This document shows, piece by piece, positions 17,620 through 27,500 of a DNA stretch of 64,000 bases. Both the position numbers and the translations under genes were made by a program. Origin of the DNA: Bacillus methanolicus PB1 (GTDB taxonomy: Bacteria > Bacillota > Bacilli > Bacillales > Cytobacillaceae); assembly GCF_000262755.1 (NCBI RefSeq), contig NZ_AFEU01000003.1, positions 1,261,948 to 1,325,947 of the forward strand, read 5' to 3'. Position 1 is the stretch's first letter. The number at the start of each line of letters is the position of its first letter. The notes beneath the pieces are model-generated. The model had not been told where the DNA came from, ran no database searches, and saw only the letters and a list, made by a program, of their open reading frames with translations.

Positions 17620-19255
17620 AGATTGGCAGACGAAGTTTTCTCTTTAGCTTATCAATTCTGCTGCCAAATAATAAATAAATGAGTTTCGATCGATGGCCTA
17701 AATAAAAGACGATTCCTGCCCCAAATACTGCACAAACCATAACGATGATAAAAGACTGAAATCTTGTTTCCGGAGACAAAAACAATACTGAGAAACGATA
17801 GACAAATTTTGTAGCAATATACATTATGGCGGTAAAAATAGCAATAAGCAAACTCCGTCTGGCCACAAAACGAAACGGATAACGAGCAAAATATTTAATG
17901 ACAAACAAATTAATGATAATGGCCCCGGTATAGCCAAGTGCCGTTGCTAATACAGCTCCCTGTGTCTCCATTAATTTTATAAGCGGAATATTTAAACTTA
18001 ATTTAATCAATAAACCAACAAGCAAACTTAACACCGTGAAGCGCTGCTCATTAATTCCTTGCAAAATCGCTGCGGTAACAGAATAAAGAGCAAATAATAT
18101 CGCAACCGGAGAATACGATTTTAACACCTCTGTTCCAATATCCGCATGACCGTAAAAAATAGTGTAAACCGGCTCAGCCAGGAGTGAAAGGCCGATAGCG
18201 GCGGGCAATGTCAAAAAGAGAAGCACTTGAAATGTTTGATTAAGCTGATGATTCAGGTTGCTCAAGTCTTTTTCCACAAATGCTTTTGTAACACTTGGAA
18301 CCAACGTTAATGAAAAAGCAGTTGCTAGCGAAACAGGGATAATCACAAGCTTGTGTGTTTGGAAATTAAGAACAGAAAATGCTGACACTGCTTGATTTTT
18401 ATCAATTCCAAGTGACAGCATTGCCCTTGTGAATGTCAGCTGATCAATAAACTGGAACAAAGGATTGGCTATTCCGACAAGAACAAACGGAGCGGCATAC
18501 GTTAATATTTCTTTATACATTTCTCTTAAAGAAATATCCATCGTACCCTTATCCTGCTCAAGCAGCTTGTCCAAATGAGGTTTTCGTTTAAACCAGTACC
18601 AAACTAAAACAACCATGCTGCCGATTGCGCCGATAAAAGCGGCAAATGTTGCCACACTGACAGCAGTTACCAAGCTTCCATCGAAAACATTTAGGACAAT
18701 GTATGCTCCGGCCAATAGGAAAACAATTCGGACAATCTGTTCAACAACCTGTGAAACAGCTGACGGGCCCATCGATTGATGTCCCTGGAAAAATCCGCGG
18801 ATCAAACTCATAAATGGAACAACGATTAATGCAAAACTTACGGCTCTTATTACGGTCGTAACATCTTCTACTTTTATTTTATCAGTACTTGATGAACTTC
18901 CTTTTTCATTTAACATGCTGATTTCAGAAAGAACAGGTGCAGAAAAGTAAAGTATTAAAAATGATATTATTCCGCTCGCCAACATGACAATGAGTCCGGA
19001 TTTAAAAAGCTTTCTGCCTACAGCATACTCGCCAAGAGCATTATATTTTGATATAAATTTGGAAACAGCAAGCGGAACACCAGCTGTTGCAACGCTGATA
19101 AAAATCGTATATGGTACATAAGAAAATTGATAAAGCGCAGTCCCATAGTCTTTTACAATCGCATAAAACGGAATAACATAAAAAAGGCCAAGAACTTTCG
19201 AAATAATTGTTCCCAGTGTCAATATGAAGGTACCTCTTAAAAGCTTTGATGACAT
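17618..19255 (-). CDS. murJ: Lipid II flippase of the MurJ type (YtgP)
   Basis: A 545-residue polytopic membrane protein of the MVF/MOP superfamily, with about 14 hydrophobic segments. The N-terminus has the family arrangement of SSKLLRGTFILTLGTIISKVLG. B. subtilis YtgP (MurJ) flips lipid II across the membrane for peptidoglycan synthesis. A hydrophilic loop (residues 120-140, SSSSTDKIKVED) separates early helices. The ATG at 19255 follows AGGAAGGG; an ATG 11 codons upstream would put that ribosome site inside the coding region. It is convergent with the coiled-coil gene; stop and terminator overlap slightly. Confidence 0.88.
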   Translation of the reverse strand: MSSKLLRGTFILTLGTIISKVLGLFYVIPFYAIVKDYGTALYQFSYVPYTIFISVATAGVPLAVSKFISKYNALGEYAVGRKLFKSGLIVMLASGIISFLILYFSAPVLSEISMLNEKGSSSSTDKIKVEDVTTVIRAVSFALIVVPFMSLIRGFFQGHQSMGPSAVSQVVEQIVRIVFLLAGAYIVLNVFDGSLVTAVSVATFAAFIGAIGSMVVLVWYWFKRKPHLDKLLEQDKGTMDISLREMYKEILTYAAPFVLVGIANPLFQFIDQLTFTRAMLSLGIDKNQAVSAFSVLNFQTHKLVIIPVSLATAFSLTLVPSVTKAFVEKDLSNLNHQLNQTFQVLLFLTLPAAIGLSLLAEPVYTIFYGHADIGTEVLKSYSPVAILFALYSVTAAILQGINEQRFTVLSLLVGLLIKLSLNIPLIKLMETQGAVLATALGYTGAIIINLFVIKYFARYPFRFVARRSLLIAIFTAIMYIATKFVYRFSVLFLSPETRFQSFIIVMVCAVFGAGIVFYLGHRSKLIYLLFGSRIDKLKRKLRLPI

Positions 19256-19498
19256 ATAATCCCTTCCTAAAAAAAATAACTCCGACAATGTATTTTATCA
19301 TAAACTTAAATGAAAGCTGAACTTATCATGAATTTTCATATTTCCTTCACATAGCCATATCAATAGTTTACCTTTCTTTTTCCCCATATACTACCTGCCA
19401 TCTTCCTCCCGGCAAAAACTGTTTCGTTTTCATCCTGTTTGGAAATGTTTTATAATATGAACGTGTTTGAAAGCGAATAGAGAAAAGTTGGTGAAACG

Positions 19499-20776
19499 AT
19501 GAGTTTTGACGTAATCGTCATCGGCGGGGGCCCATCCGGGTTAATGGCAGCGATTGCAGCAGGTGAGCAGGGTGCCAAGGTGCTTTTGATTGATAAAGGG
19601 GAAAAGCTGGGCAGAAAGCTGGCAATTTCCGGCGGCGGGCGCTGTAATGTAACAAACCGTCTTCCTGTAGAAGAAATTATCAAGCATATACCCGGAAACG
19701 GGCGCTTTTTATACAGTGCATTTTCAATTTTCAGCAATGAAGATATCATTTCTTTTTTCGAAGGACTCGGGGTAAAGTTAAAGGAAGAAGACCACGGCAG
19801 AATGTTCCCGGTCAGTAATAAAGCAAAATCGGTAATTGATGCTTTACTGAAAAAACTGGCCGAATTGAAAGTTGAAATTAGAACAAATTCACCGGTAAAA
19901 GACATCCACTTTGACGACGGAAAAACATCATTTGTGGAATTGAAAACAGGAGAAAAAATAAAAGCGTATTCGATTGTCATTGCAGTCGGAGGCAAGTCAG
20001 TGCCTCAAACAGGATCAACCGGAGACGGTTATGCCTGGGCTAAAAAAGCAGGGCATACCATTACAAAATTATTTCCCACTGAAGTACCTGTCACATCATT
20101 TGAGCCTTTTATTCAAAATAAAACGCTTCAAGGTCTTTCATTGCGGGATATTTCATTAAGCGTTTTAAATCCGAAAGGCAAACCGCTGATCACCCATCGA
20201 ATGGATATGATCTTTACGCATTTTGGAATCAGCGGCCCGGCAGTTCTCCGCTGCAGCCAATTTGTCGTAAAAGCGATGGACAAATGGAATCTGCCGGAAG
20301 TAACAATGAGCCTTGACTCCATTCCAGATAAGAAGGAAGAAGAGCTTTTTCAAGAAATTGCTAAACTTATTAAAGCGGAACCGAAAAAAGCGGTTAAGAA
20401 CACACTAAAAGGGCTCCTTCCGGAAAGATACCTTTTATTTTTATTAGAAGAAAATAGTATTGATCCATCTATACAATGTTCAGCTGTCTCCCGCGAAAAA
20501 CTTCGAAGTTTTGCCCGAAGCTGCAAACAGTTCCAATTTAAAGTAAACGGGACTCTCTCGATTGAAAAAGCGTTCGTTACCGGCGGCGGAGTCTCCGTTA
20601 AAGAGATCGAACCGCAAACGATGGCCTCAAAAAAGATGCCCGGACTTTATTTTTGCGGGGAAATCCTTGATATTCACGGATACACCGGCGGATACAATAT
20701 TACAGCAGCACTTGTTACCGGCAGGCTTGCCGGCCTGAATGCTGCCATTTATTCATTAAACGAGAATCGGCCGTAA
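19499..20776 (+). CDS. ytfP: NAD(P)/FAD-dependent oxidoreductase YtfP (HI0933 family)
   Basis: A 425-residue flavoprotein of the BaiN/HI0933-like family. The FAD Rossmann motif GGGPSG is at residues 9-14, followed by the family signature [16 protein letters not shown] at 38-53, and the C-terminal FAD contact GYNITAAL. The physiological electron donor and acceptor are unknown. The ATG at 19499 has a weak GGTG site; the start is fixed by the Rossmann beta strand at its N-terminus. It is transcribed alone, divergent from ytgP. Confidence 0.88.
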   Translation: MSFDVIVIGGGPSGLMAAIAAGEQGAKVLLIDKGEKLGRKLAISGGGRCNVTNRLPVEEIIKHIPGNGRFLYSAFSIFSNEDIISFFEGLGVKLKEEDHGRMFPVSNKAKSVIDALLKKLAELKVEIRTNSPVKDIHFDDGKTSFVELKTGEKIKAYSIVIAVGGKSVPQTGSTGDGYAWAKKAGHTITKLFPTEVPVTSFEPFIQNKTLQGLSLRDISLSVLNPKGKPLITHRMDMIFTHFGISGPAVLRCSQFVVKAMDKWNLPEVTMSLDSIPDKKEEELFQEIAKLIKAEPKKAVKNTLKGLLPERYLLFLLEENSIDPSIQCSAVSREKLRSFARSCKQFQFKVNGTLSIEKAFVTGGGVSVKEIEPQTMASKKMPGLYFCGEILDIHGYTGGYNITAALVTGRLAGLNAAIYSLNENRP

Positions 20777-20819
20777 AAATTTGGCCGGTTCTTACCAGTA
20801 CTTGAGTCAAAACGTTGAC

Positions 20820-20965
20820 AGAACTTTTTTTGCATGTTTCCCAAAAATGTTTACAGATTTTCCAAGATAAAATAGTTTTATTGCAAAATTATATTCTTTT
20901 TTTGCAAGATTATCAGTTATTTTTCCAAAATAAATTGGATTTTTTCCAAGATTACCATTAGATGG
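20820..20965 (-). repeat. 21-bp-period tandem array (family D, locus 1)
   Basis: Six units at an exact 21-bp spacing: the [CG]CAA[AG]AT core begins at 20841, 20862, 20883, 20904, 20925 and 20946. On the minus strand each unit reads roughly AATYTTGSAAAAA plus 8 variable bases. The array starts with CCATCTAATGG, matched at locus 2. Read on the minus strand it stays open in one frame from the cse60 stop to a TGA at 20807 and would encode heptads such as FGKITDNLAKKEYNF. It lies in the 3' region of cse60. Confidence 0.85.
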
Positions 20966-20986
20966 ATTGATCCTCGTATTCCCGGC

Positions 20987-21169
20987 TCATGCCCGATAAA
21001 TCACCATTGCAGTAAAACAGTAAATTTGCTCTTCTTCATCTTCTTTAATGGCGGCAATATTGTACTTAATATCTACAATTTTATGCTCATCCAATTGTTC
21101 CAGAAAGCTGTTCATTTCAATTTCAAGATCCGCTTCGTGCTCCTCATCAAACAGTTTCACTTGAATCAA
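20987..21169 (-). CDS. cse60: Sporulation protein Cse60 family
   Basis: A 60-residue acidic protein matching the YteV/Cse60 family (opening IQVKLFDEEHEADLEIEMN, ending AMVIYRA). The B. subtilis gene is switched on in the mother cell during sporulation; the molecular role is unknown. The start is TTG at 21169 with AAAGGGAG upstream. It is monocistronic. The 21-bp repeat array begins 22 bp after its stop. Confidence 0.8.
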   Translation of the reverse strand: MIQVKLFDEEHEADLEIEMNSFLEQLDEHKIVDIKYNIAAIKEDEEEQIYCFTAMVIYRA

Positions 21170-21305
21170 CGGGGACTCTCCCTTTCTAAACCTTATTAAT
21201 GTTGATTGTATCCAAATATTTTGAATTTTATACTAAATGTGTTTTTAAAAATCTTAATATTTGAAATTTACAATAATAACAGCCATTTGTATTCTCCCCT
21301 TTAAA

Positions 21306-21542
21306 TTAAAAACCTTTTGTAATCATAAGATACAAAATTACGACAGGTAATAAAGTAGCTGTAATCCCAAAGATGCCCCAATAACGAGACGCTTTCCGGT
21401 AAGCTTTAGAAATGATGCCTTCCTCTATCGATTGGGCGCTGTGGCGGATCATACTGCGCTGTATGGGCAGCAGTATAGTCATCAGTAGAGAATAAATAGT
21501 CGTTCTTATTTCGATAAAGGGAGCGTTTGTAGAACAAATAGA
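21306..21542 (-). pseudogene. C-terminal fragment of a DUF2269-like membrane protein
   Basis: The frame covers two hydrophobic stretches joined by a polar segment and ends LPVVILYLMITKGF, resembling the C-terminal half of DUF2269-type integral membrane proteins (about 150 residues when intact). The N-terminal half is missing: upstream the frame enters the terminator hairpin at 21541-21592, and no start with a ribosome site precedes the homologous part. I read it as a 5'-truncated remnant. Family assignment is tentative; a genuine small two-helix protein starting at an internal ATG is the alternative. Confidence 0.4.
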
Positions 21543-21592
21543 AAAAGGGTGATACATATTATACATGACTAATAGTATCACCCTTTATTTTT
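21541..21592. terminator. Strong hairpin terminator after the rhodanese gene
   Basis: AAAGGGTGATAC and GTATCACCCTTT form a perfect 12-bp stem. T-runs follow on both strands (TTTTTC on the minus, TTTATTTTT on the plus). It lies 80 bp past the rhodanese stop. Confidence 0.8.
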
Positions 21593-21672
21593 GCGACTTT
21601 TTACGATTTATGTCTTGATAAATAAGAAAAAAATTTTTTATTATATAACACTTGCGCTTTTCAAAGAATTTA

Positions 21673-21990
21673 CTAATATTCCAGTTCGCCTGTCCATTCA
21701 ATCATGCCGCCTACCATATTCCGCACCTTAAACCCTTGATCTTTTAAATAATAGCAAACAATTTCGCTGCGATGGGCGGCACGGCAAATAATGATGTACT
21801 CTTTCTCTTTATCAAAATAGTCCAGGCTTTCCGGAATATCGCCCATTCGAATATGCTTTGCACCTGGAATTATCCCTTGAGCTACTTCATAATCTTCCCT
21901 TACATCGACCATCTCTAATTTTTCTCCGGCTTCAAGTTTCTTTTTCAGTTCCTCCGGAGTAATGGTTTCTATTCTTTCGATTTTTATCAC
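21673..21990 (-). CDS. ytwF: Rhodanese-like sulfurtransferase YtwF
   Basis: A single rhodanese domain of about 105 residues, cytosolic. The CH2A-type segment MVDVREDYEVAQGIIPGAKH is present. The catalytic loop reads CRAAHRS, with the active-site cysteine intact in IICRAAHRSE. It should carry persulfide sulfur; the acceptor is unknown. The start is uncertain. The GTG at 21990 fits the family length but its GAAAGG is too close. The frame stays open to a TTG at 22107, which would add a hydrophobic N-terminus (VCFFIYFEIGIIV) but has no ribosome site and follows the leuS terminator directly. Confidence 0.75.
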   Translation of the reverse strand: MIKIERIETITPEELKKKLEAGEKLEMVDVREDYEVAQGIIPGAKHIRMGDIPESLDYFDKEKEYIIICRAAHRSEIVCYYLKDQGFKVRNMVGGMIEWTGELEY

Positions 21991-22117
21991 CCTTTCAAAA
22001 GGACTTTTTCGACTAAACGAAAACCTGTGATATGGCATAAACTCATGAACAATAATACCAATTTCAAAATAAATAAAAAAGCAAACTGCCAATATTTTAT
22101 TCACCAAATAGAATAAA

Positions 22118-22139
22118 TTCCCCCGTTAAACCGGGGGAA
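22118..22139 (-). terminator. Terminator of leuS
   Basis: A GC-rich hairpin CCCCCG/CGGGGG with a short loop, then AATTTATTCTATTT on the minus strand, 8-30 bp after the leuS stop. Confidence 0.75.
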
Positions 22140-22146
22140 GAACATC

Positions 22147-24564
22147 TTAATTTGCGACAATATTAACGAGTTTTCCTGGCACGGCAATTACTTTGCGAAC
22201 GGTTTTTCCGTCAATTTGTTCTTTAATTTTATCATCTTCCATCGCAATTTGCTCTAATATTTCTTTCGTTGCATCAGCAGGCACGAAAAGTTTTGCCTTT
22301 ACTTTTCCGTTTACTTGGACAACGATTTCGATTTCATCATCCACAAGCTTTGCTTCATCATATGCCGGCCAAGCTTCATAAGCAATCGTACCGCTGTGGC
22401 CAATCTTTTCCCAAAGCTCTTCAGCAATATGTGGACATATCGGAGAAAGCAATTTCACAAAACCTTCCATAAAAGCTTTCGGAAGAATGTCAGCTTTGTA
22501 TGCTTCGTTAATAAATACCATTAATTGAGAAATCGCAGTATTAAAGCGCAATCCTTCAAAGTCTTCCGTCACTTTTTTAACTGTTTGATGGTAAACTTTT
22601 TCAAGGACTTGTGCATTGTCGGTTTCTTGAATTTTTGGATTGAGCGATCCGTCTTCATCTACAAACAAGCGCCATACACGGTCAAGGAAGCGGCGGGAAC
22701 CATCCAGCCCATTCGTAGACCAGGCTTTGGAAGCGTCAAGCGGACCCATGAACATTTCATATAAACGGAGTGTATCAGCCCCATGGCTTTTTACAATATC
22801 ATCCGGATTAACAACATTGCCTCTTGATTTGCTCATTTTTTCATTATTTTCACCAAGAATCATCCCTTGGTTATACAGCTTTTGGAATGGCTCTTTTGTT
22901 GGAACAACTCCAATATCATATAAGAATTTATGCCAGAAGCGTGCATATAGCAGATGAAGGACGGCGTGTTCTGCACCGCCGATATAAATGTCAACCGGAA
23001 GCCATTCTTTCAGCTTTTCAGGATCTGCTAACGCATTTTCGTTTTTTGGATCAATATAGCGCAAATAGTACCAGCAGCTTCCCGCCCATTGCGGCATCGT
23101 ATTTGTTTCGCGGCGTCCTTTCTTTCCAGTGACTGGATCGACAACATTTACCCATTCTTCGATATTAGCCAGAGGAGACTCACCTGTGCCTGACGGTTTA
23201 ATTTCTGTTGTTTTTGGAAGAGTCAGAGGCAGCTCTTCTTCCGGAACCGCCGTCATTGTATCGTCTTCCCAATGAATGATAGGGATTGGCTCGCCCCAAT
23301 AACGCTGGCGGCTGAACAGCCAATCACGAAGGCGGTATGTTACCTTCTTCATGCCGATTCCTTTTTCCTCAAGCCAGCTAATCATTTTCTTGATTGCTTC
23401 TTCCTTAGTCAGCCCGTTAAGAAATCCTGAGTTTATATGCTCTCCGTCTCCCGTATAGGCTTCCTTCTCAATATTTCCGCCTGCAACTACTTCTTTAATA
23501 GGGAGACCAAATTTTTTCGCAAATTCATAGTCTCTCTCATCGTGGGCCGGCACTGCCATAATTGCACCTGTTCCATAGGTGGCGAGTACATAATCGGCGA
23601 TCCAGATCGGCATTTTCTCGCCGTTAGCCGGATTTATCGCATAAGCGCCTGTAAATACGCCTGTTTTTTCTTTTGCTAAATCTGTCCGCTCAAGATCGCT
23701 TTTGCTTTTGATTTGATCAATGTATTTTTCAACTGCATCACGTTGTGAATCAGTTGTAATTTGTTTTACTAATGAGTGCTCGGGAGCAAGTACAGCATAG
23801 GTTGCTCCAAAAAGAGTATCAGGGCGGGTTGTAAATACGGTAAATGTACCGTCATGGCCTTCGATTTTGAACGTAATTTCCGCACCTTCAGAGCGGCCGA
23901 TCCAATTGCGCTGCATTTCTTTAATGCTTTCCGGCCAATCCAATTCTTCTAAATCTTCCAGCAAGCGGTCAGCATAGGCAGTAATTTTCAGCATCCACTG
24001 TTTCATTGGACGGCGTTCGACCGGATGGCCGCCGCGCTCGCTTTTCCCATCAATTACTTCTTCATTTGCCAAAACAGTTCCAAGGGCAGGGCACCAGTTA
24101 ACAGGCACTTCATCAATATAAGCAAGTCCTTTTTCATAAAGCTTTAAGAAAATCCATTGTGTCCATTTATAATAATCAGGATCTGTCGTATTTATTTCTC
24201 GATCCCAATCATAAGAAAATCCTAGCGATTTAATTTGGCGCCGGAAATTTTCAATATTGTGTTTTGTAAATTCTGCCGGATCGTTTCCCGTATCAAGGGC
24301 ATACTGCTCAGCAGGCAATCCGAATGCATCCCACCCCATCGGGTGAAGGACATTATAACCCTGCATCCGCTTCATGCGCGACAAAATATCAGTAGCGGTA
24401 TATCCTTCCGGATGGCCAACGTGAAGCCCTGCACCTGAAGGATATGGAAACATATCGAGGGCATAAAATTTCCTTTTGCCTTTTTCTTCATTTGTTTTAA
24501 ATGTTTTATTTTCTTCCCAATATTTCTGCCATTTCTTTTCAATTTGCTGATGATTAAAGCTCAT
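22147..24564 (-). CDS. leuS: Leucine-tRNA ligase LeuS
   Basis: An 805-residue class I aminoacyl-tRNA synthetase charging tRNA-Leu. The HIGH-type motif HVGH is at residues 48-51 within [20 protein letters not shown], the editing (CP1) domain runs from about 220 to 415 with [12 protein letters not shown], and the KMSKS motif appears as [10 protein letters not shown]. Length is normal for the bacterial enzyme. AGGAGG precedes the ATG at 24564. It is transcribed from a T-box leader and ends at the hairpin at 22118, so it forms a single-gene unit. Confidence 0.97.
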   Translation of the reverse strand: MSFNHQQIEKKWQKYWEENKTFKTNEEKGKRKFYALDMFPYPSGAGLHVGHPEGYTATDILSRMKRMQGYNVLHPMGWDAFGLPAEQYALDTGNDPAEFTKHNIENFRRQIKSLGFSYDWDREINTTDPDYYKWTQWIFLKLYEKGLAYIDEVPVNWCPALGTVLANEEVIDGKSERGGHPVERRPMKQWMLKITAYADRLLEDLEELDWPESIKEMQRNWIGRSEGAEITFKIEGHDGTFTVFTTRPDTLFGATYAVLAPEHSLVKQITTDSQRDAVEKYIDQIKSKSDLERTDLAKEKTGVFTGAYAINPANGEKMPIWIADYVLATYGTGAIMAVPAHDERDYEFAKKFGLPIKEVVAGGNIEKEAYTGDGEHINSGFLNGLTKEEAIKKMISWLEEKGIGMKKVTYRLRDWLFSRQRYWGEPIPIIHWEDDTMTAVPEEELPLTLPKTTEIKPSGTGESPLANIEEWVNVVDPVTGKKGRRETNTMPQWAGSCWYYLRYIDPKNENALADPEKLKEWLPVDIYIGGAEHAVLHLLYARFWHKFLYDIGVVPTKEPFQKLYNQGMILGENNEKMSKSRGNVVNPDDIVKSHGADTLRLYEMFMGPLDASKAWSTNGLDGSRRFLDRVWRLFVDEDGSLNPKIQETDNAQVLEKVYHQTVKKVTEDFEGLRFNTAISQLMVFINEAYKADILPKAFMEGFVKLLSPICPHIAEELWEKIGHSGTIAYEAWPAYDEAKLVDDEIEIVVQVNGKVKAKLFVPADATKEILEQIAMEDDKIKEQIDGKTVRKVIAVPGKLVNIVAN

Positions 24565-24691
24565 TGTTTTTCCTCCTGTTTACTGAAATTGTTCTATCAC
24601 TTCGTTATAGTGAGATCTTTTAAATAAGCTTTATTTAAGGGGTGCAAAATGCTGTTTATCAACAATACTCATTAACAAGACCTTTAAATAT

Positions 24692-24940
24692 AAAAAACCT
24701 CTCATCCCAAAAAGGGACGAGAGGATTATGTTAAGTTCTCCCGCGGTACCACCCAAATTAGTGTGCAACCACACTCACTTCATTTATCCTTAACGCGGAA
24801 AACGGCAAGCATTACTTGAACATTTCACACTTGCAACTCAAAGGCGAGTTCATGATGTGCCCGGCTGGCTTGCACCTGCCGCCAACTCTCTTAAACGGGC
24901 GAGTCCACCACTACTACTCCTTTTCACTGTCTTTCTCAAT
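24692..24940 (-). promoter_or_regulatory. T-box riboswitch (leucine) upstream of leuS
   Basis: The T-box sequence GGGTGGTACCGCGGGAG lies at 24738-24754 and is followed by the terminator CCTCTCGTCCC-TTTT-GGGATGAGAGG with a T-run at 24692-24724. Part of the T-box competes with this hairpin through the antiterminator. Stem I contains GAACTCGCC; its CTC (24846-24848) is the apparent leucine specifier codon. Uncharged tRNA-Leu would allow read-through into leuS. Boundaries at the 5' side are approximate. Confidence 0.93.
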
Positions 24941-25062
24941 ATTAATTATATTGATATTGATATTGTAATAAATTTCCCTTCAGGATGCAAGCGGGCCCAT
25001 CATTAAAGAGCCTGTAATGGATATTATACCATTAAGGAAAACGAAAAAGGAGGGAGTGCCAT

Positions 25063-25182
25063 ATGCCATTTATACAATTAGAAAATGATGTTGAACTGTA
25101 TTATAAAGATTCAGGTTCAAGGACCCCGGTCATCTTTATTCGCGGATTTTGGATGAGCAGCCGTTTTTACTATAAACAATAA
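25063..25182 (+). pseudogene. N-terminal remnant of an alpha/beta hydrolase
   Basis: A 39-codon frame with a good AAGGAGGGAG ribosome site. It reads IQLENDVELYYKDSGS, then PVIFIRGFWMSSRFYYKQ, the first strands and oxyanion loop of an alpha/beta hydrolase. The usual HG of the oxyanion turn is RG here, and a stop codon follows where the nucleophile domain should begin. The rest of the gene is absent, so this is a decayed fragment. The intact family is about 270 residues. Confidence 0.65.
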
Positions 25183-25238
25183 GGGAAAATAGGAACTTGT
25201 TAATATTAGTATTTAAAAAAACTTCTTTCACAACTGAA

Positions 25239-25264
25239 GCCCGCCATAAAGGCGGGCCGTTTTA
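25239..25264 (+). terminator. Terminator downstream of the hydrolase remnant
   Basis: GCCCGCC and GGCGGGC with an ATAAA loop, followed by CGTTTT on the plus strand. It overlaps the stop codon of the small minus-strand gene at 25262. Confidence 0.6.
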
Positions 25265-25441
25265 GGAAGACTGTTCCGGTTCAGGGTGAAATTTTGATTT
25301 GACGGGTTGCCCGCCTCGTTTTTCATAATTTTTCTTCGATTGTTTTATCGGATCAAAATCTTTTCCAAGTTCCATGTCCTGATTGTTAAAGCCATTTCTC
25401 GTTTTCTGTTCGGGATTATTTCGTTTAGAACGTTTTTTCAT
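25262..25441 (-). CDS. Small basic hypothetical protein (59 residues)
   Basis: A 59-codon gene, MKKRSKRNNPEQKTRNGFNN... ending HPEPEQSS. It is very hydrophilic and rich in Lys, Asn, Gln and Pro, with no hydrophobic core, so it is probably unstructured. Such small basic proteins in Bacillus are often spore-related, but that is only an analogy. AGAGGAG is 10 nt before the ATG. It follows ytzC, overlapping its end by 17 bp in another frame, so the two are probably co-transcribed. Confidence 0.6.
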   Translation of the reverse strand: MKKRSKRNNPEQKTRNGFNNQDMELGKDFDPIKQSKKNYEKRGGQPVKSKFHPEPEQSS

Positions 25442-25715
25442 TCAGCGACTGCTCCTCTCTCAACAGGATCATATCGTTTTGCAATTGCTGAATCTGCAAC
25501 CTCTTCCGATGAAGCTGTTCACGCTGCTGGGCATTTGCGCTATGGGCAAGGTGTGCCAGGTCATTATAAGTTGTTTCCAACTGCTGCAGCGCAGCTGTAT
25601 ATCCATCTTTGTCAAAATGCTGCTGCTTCCGGCCATTTTCGTAATGTTTTTGGGCTAATCGGATTGTATCCTCACATTGCTGAAGAAAGTTCTCCATGGA
25701 TTCACGCGTAGCCAT
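25425..25715 (-). CDS. ytzC: DUF2524 family protein YtzC
   Basis: A 96-residue helical protein matching YtzC (MATRESMENFLQQCEDTI... QQREQLHRKRLQIQQLQNDMIL). Two long amphipathic helices are predicted, probably a helical hairpin; function is unknown. The ATG at 25715 has AGGGGG 7 nt upstream; the frame continues 15 codons further upstream without family resemblance. It overlaps the small gene downstream and is divergent from ytqA. Confidence 0.8.
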   Translation of the reverse strand: MATRESMENFLQQCEDTIRLAQKHYENGRKQQHFDKDGYTAALQQLETTYNDLAHLAHSANAQQREQLHRKRLQIQQLQNDMILLREEQSLNEKTF

Positions 25716-25915
25716 GATTAGTCCCCCTCTAAATGATTCCATCATGATATTGAAGCACATGCTTCATCTTTTATTTTGTTCCACTCTCCCCTTATTAAAA
25801 CTGAACAACTTCGAGAATTACTGCCAATTCACTTGCAAGAATTTCATTTGGATAATTAATTTCTTCATGTTAAAATTCTTTTTATGTCAACTAAAGAAAG
25901 CGAGAGGTGTCTGAT

Positions 25916-26884
25916 TTGAGTCAGAATAGCCCTTTTCCATATGCAAATAACGATAAACGTTACCATACATGGAATTACCATTTGCGCCAAGTCTTTGGCC
26001 ATAAAGTTTTTAAAGTGGCGTTAGATGGAGGATTTGATTGCCCTAATCGCGACGGGACTGTAGCTCATGGCGGATGCACATTCTGCAGTGCTGCCGGATC
26101 CGGTGATTTTGCGGGTAACCGTGCAGAAGACTTGGAAACCCAGTTCTTAAAAATTAAGGAAAAAATGCATCGAAAATGGAAGGACGGCAAATATATCGCT
26201 TATTTCCAATCATTTACAAATACACATGCACCTGTGGAAGTATTAAAAGAAAAATATGAAACAGTATTAAAGCAAGAAGGAGTTGTCGGACTTTCGATTG
26301 CAACAAGACCTGACTGCTTGCCGGATGATGTCGTCGAATACTTGGCTGAGCTTAACAAACGGACTTATTTATGGGTGGAACTCGGTCTGCAAACGGTCCA
26401 TGAACGCACTGCTCTTTTAATTAACCGGGCCCATGACTATCAATGTTATGTGGATGGAGTCAATAAACTTCGAAAGCATGGAATCCGTGTTTGTTCCCAT
26501 ATCATTAACGGGCTTCCGCTTGAAACTCCTGAAATGATGATGAAAACAGCGCGCGAGGTAGCCAAGCTGGATGTTCAAGGAATCAAAATTCATTTGCTTC
26601 ATCTGCTTAAAGGGACTCCGATGGTAAAACAATACGAAAAAGGAATGCTTGAATTTCTCTCTTTTGACGACTATGTAAACTTAGTATGTGACCAGTTGGA
26701 GATTTTACCGCAGGAAATGATTATCCATCGAATTACGGGGGACGGACCGATTGATTTAATGATTGGACCGATGTGGAGCGTTAACAAATGGGAAGTTTTA
26801 AATGCGATTGATAATGAGCTGAAACGCCGGAACAGCTGGCAGGGCAAATATTACAAAAAGAGTTTAGCGGGGCTTAAAGCATGA
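25916..26884 (+). CDS. mnmL: Radical SAM protein YtqA (MnmL), tRNA wobble-uridine modification
   Basis: A 322-residue radical SAM enzyme. The cluster cysteines are C42, C54 and C57 in CPNRDGTVAHGGCTFC, a wider first spacing than the classical CxxxCxxC and typical of the YtqA group. In B. subtilis it acts with YtqB in the alternative route to mnm5(s2)U34 of tRNA; I recall the names MnmL and MnmM from recent literature. The TTG at 25916 is preferred because GAGAGGTG lies 6 nt upstream; a GTG at 25907 lies inside that site. Its stop overlaps the next start (ATGA), so the two genes are translationally coupled. Confidence 0.85.
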   Translation: MSQNSPFPYANNDKRYHTWNYHLRQVFGHKVFKVALDGGFDCPNRDGTVAHGGCTFCSAAGSGDFAGNRAEDLETQFLKIKEKMHRKWKDGKYIAYFQSFTNTHAPVEVLKEKYETVLKQEGVVGLSIATRPDCLPDDVVEYLAELNKRTYLWVELGLQTVHERTALLINRAHDYQCYVDGVNKLRKHGIRVCSHIINGLPLETPEMMMKTAREVAKLDVQGIKIHLLHLLKGTPMVKQYEKGMLEFLSFDDYVNLVCDQLEILPQEMIIHRITGDGPIDLMIGPMWSVNKWEVLNAIDNELKRRNSWQGKYYKKSLAGLKA

Positions 26885-27453
26885 AACTTGAAAGAATTTT
26901 GCCCTTCGCAAGAACTTTGCTGCAAAAAGCAGTGAGCCCCGGAGATATTGCGGTGGATGCCACATTAGGAAACGGGCACGATACATTATTTTTGGCAAAC
27001 CTTGTCGGTCAGAACGGAAGGGTTTACGGTTTTGATATACAAGAGGAAGCATTGGCTGCCAGTAAACAGCGACTAGCAGAGCACAATCTTATTGACCGGG
27101 TCACTTTTTTTCATAAAGGTCATGAGCACATCCTGGAATCCATTCCTCCGGTTCACTACGGAAACATAACAGGTGCGATCTTTAACCTTGGCTACCTGCC
27201 GGGCGGAGATAAATCGATTATAACAAGACCGAAGACTACAATCACTGCAATTGAACAATTGCTGGAAATAATGGCTCCGGAGGGGATCATTGTGCTGGTG
27301 ATTTACCATGGACACCCGGAAGGAGCAGTCGAACGGGATTATCTGCTTCGCTATGTTGAAAAGCTTGATCAAAACGCAGTGCATGTGCTGCAATACAGGT
27401 TTATTAATCAAAAAAACAATCCGCCATTTATTATCGCTATTGAAAAAAGATAG
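26881..27453 (+). CDS. mnmM: tRNA mnm5U34 methyltransferase MnmM (YtqB)
   Basis: A 190-residue class I SAM methyltransferase. The SAM loop DATLGNGHDT is at residues 26-35 and the family motif NLGYLPGGDK near 112-121. It methylates nm5U34 to mnm5U34 in tRNA, completing the pathway begun by MnmE/MnmG and YtqA. It overlaps ytqA by 4 nt. A strong hairpin terminator follows immediately, so ytqA-ytqB is a two-gene operon. Confidence 0.88.
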   Translation: MKLERILPFARTLLQKAVSPGDIAVDATLGNGHDTLFLANLVGQNGRVYGFDIQEEALAASKQRLAEHNLIDRVTFFHKGHEHILESIPPVHYGNITGAIFNLGYLPGGDKSIITRPKTTITAIEQLLEIMAPEGIIVLVIYHGHPEGAVERDYLLRYVEKLDQNAVHVLQYRFINQKNNPPFIIAIEKR

Positions 27454-27490
27454 AAAACAGGCACTTTCATAAATGAAGGTGCCTGTTTTT
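27454..27490 (+). terminator. Terminator of the ytqA-ytqB operon
   Basis: AAACAGGCAC and GTGCCTGTTT with inner TTCAT/ATGAA, followed by a T-run, directly after the stop codon. Confidence 0.88.
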
Positions 27491-27500
27491 ATGCTTTTTG

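Noticed and set aside
24692..24940. Possible small RNA gene between leuS and the hydrolase remnant
   Set aside because: The conserved T-box sequence and terminator explain the structure as the leuS leader.
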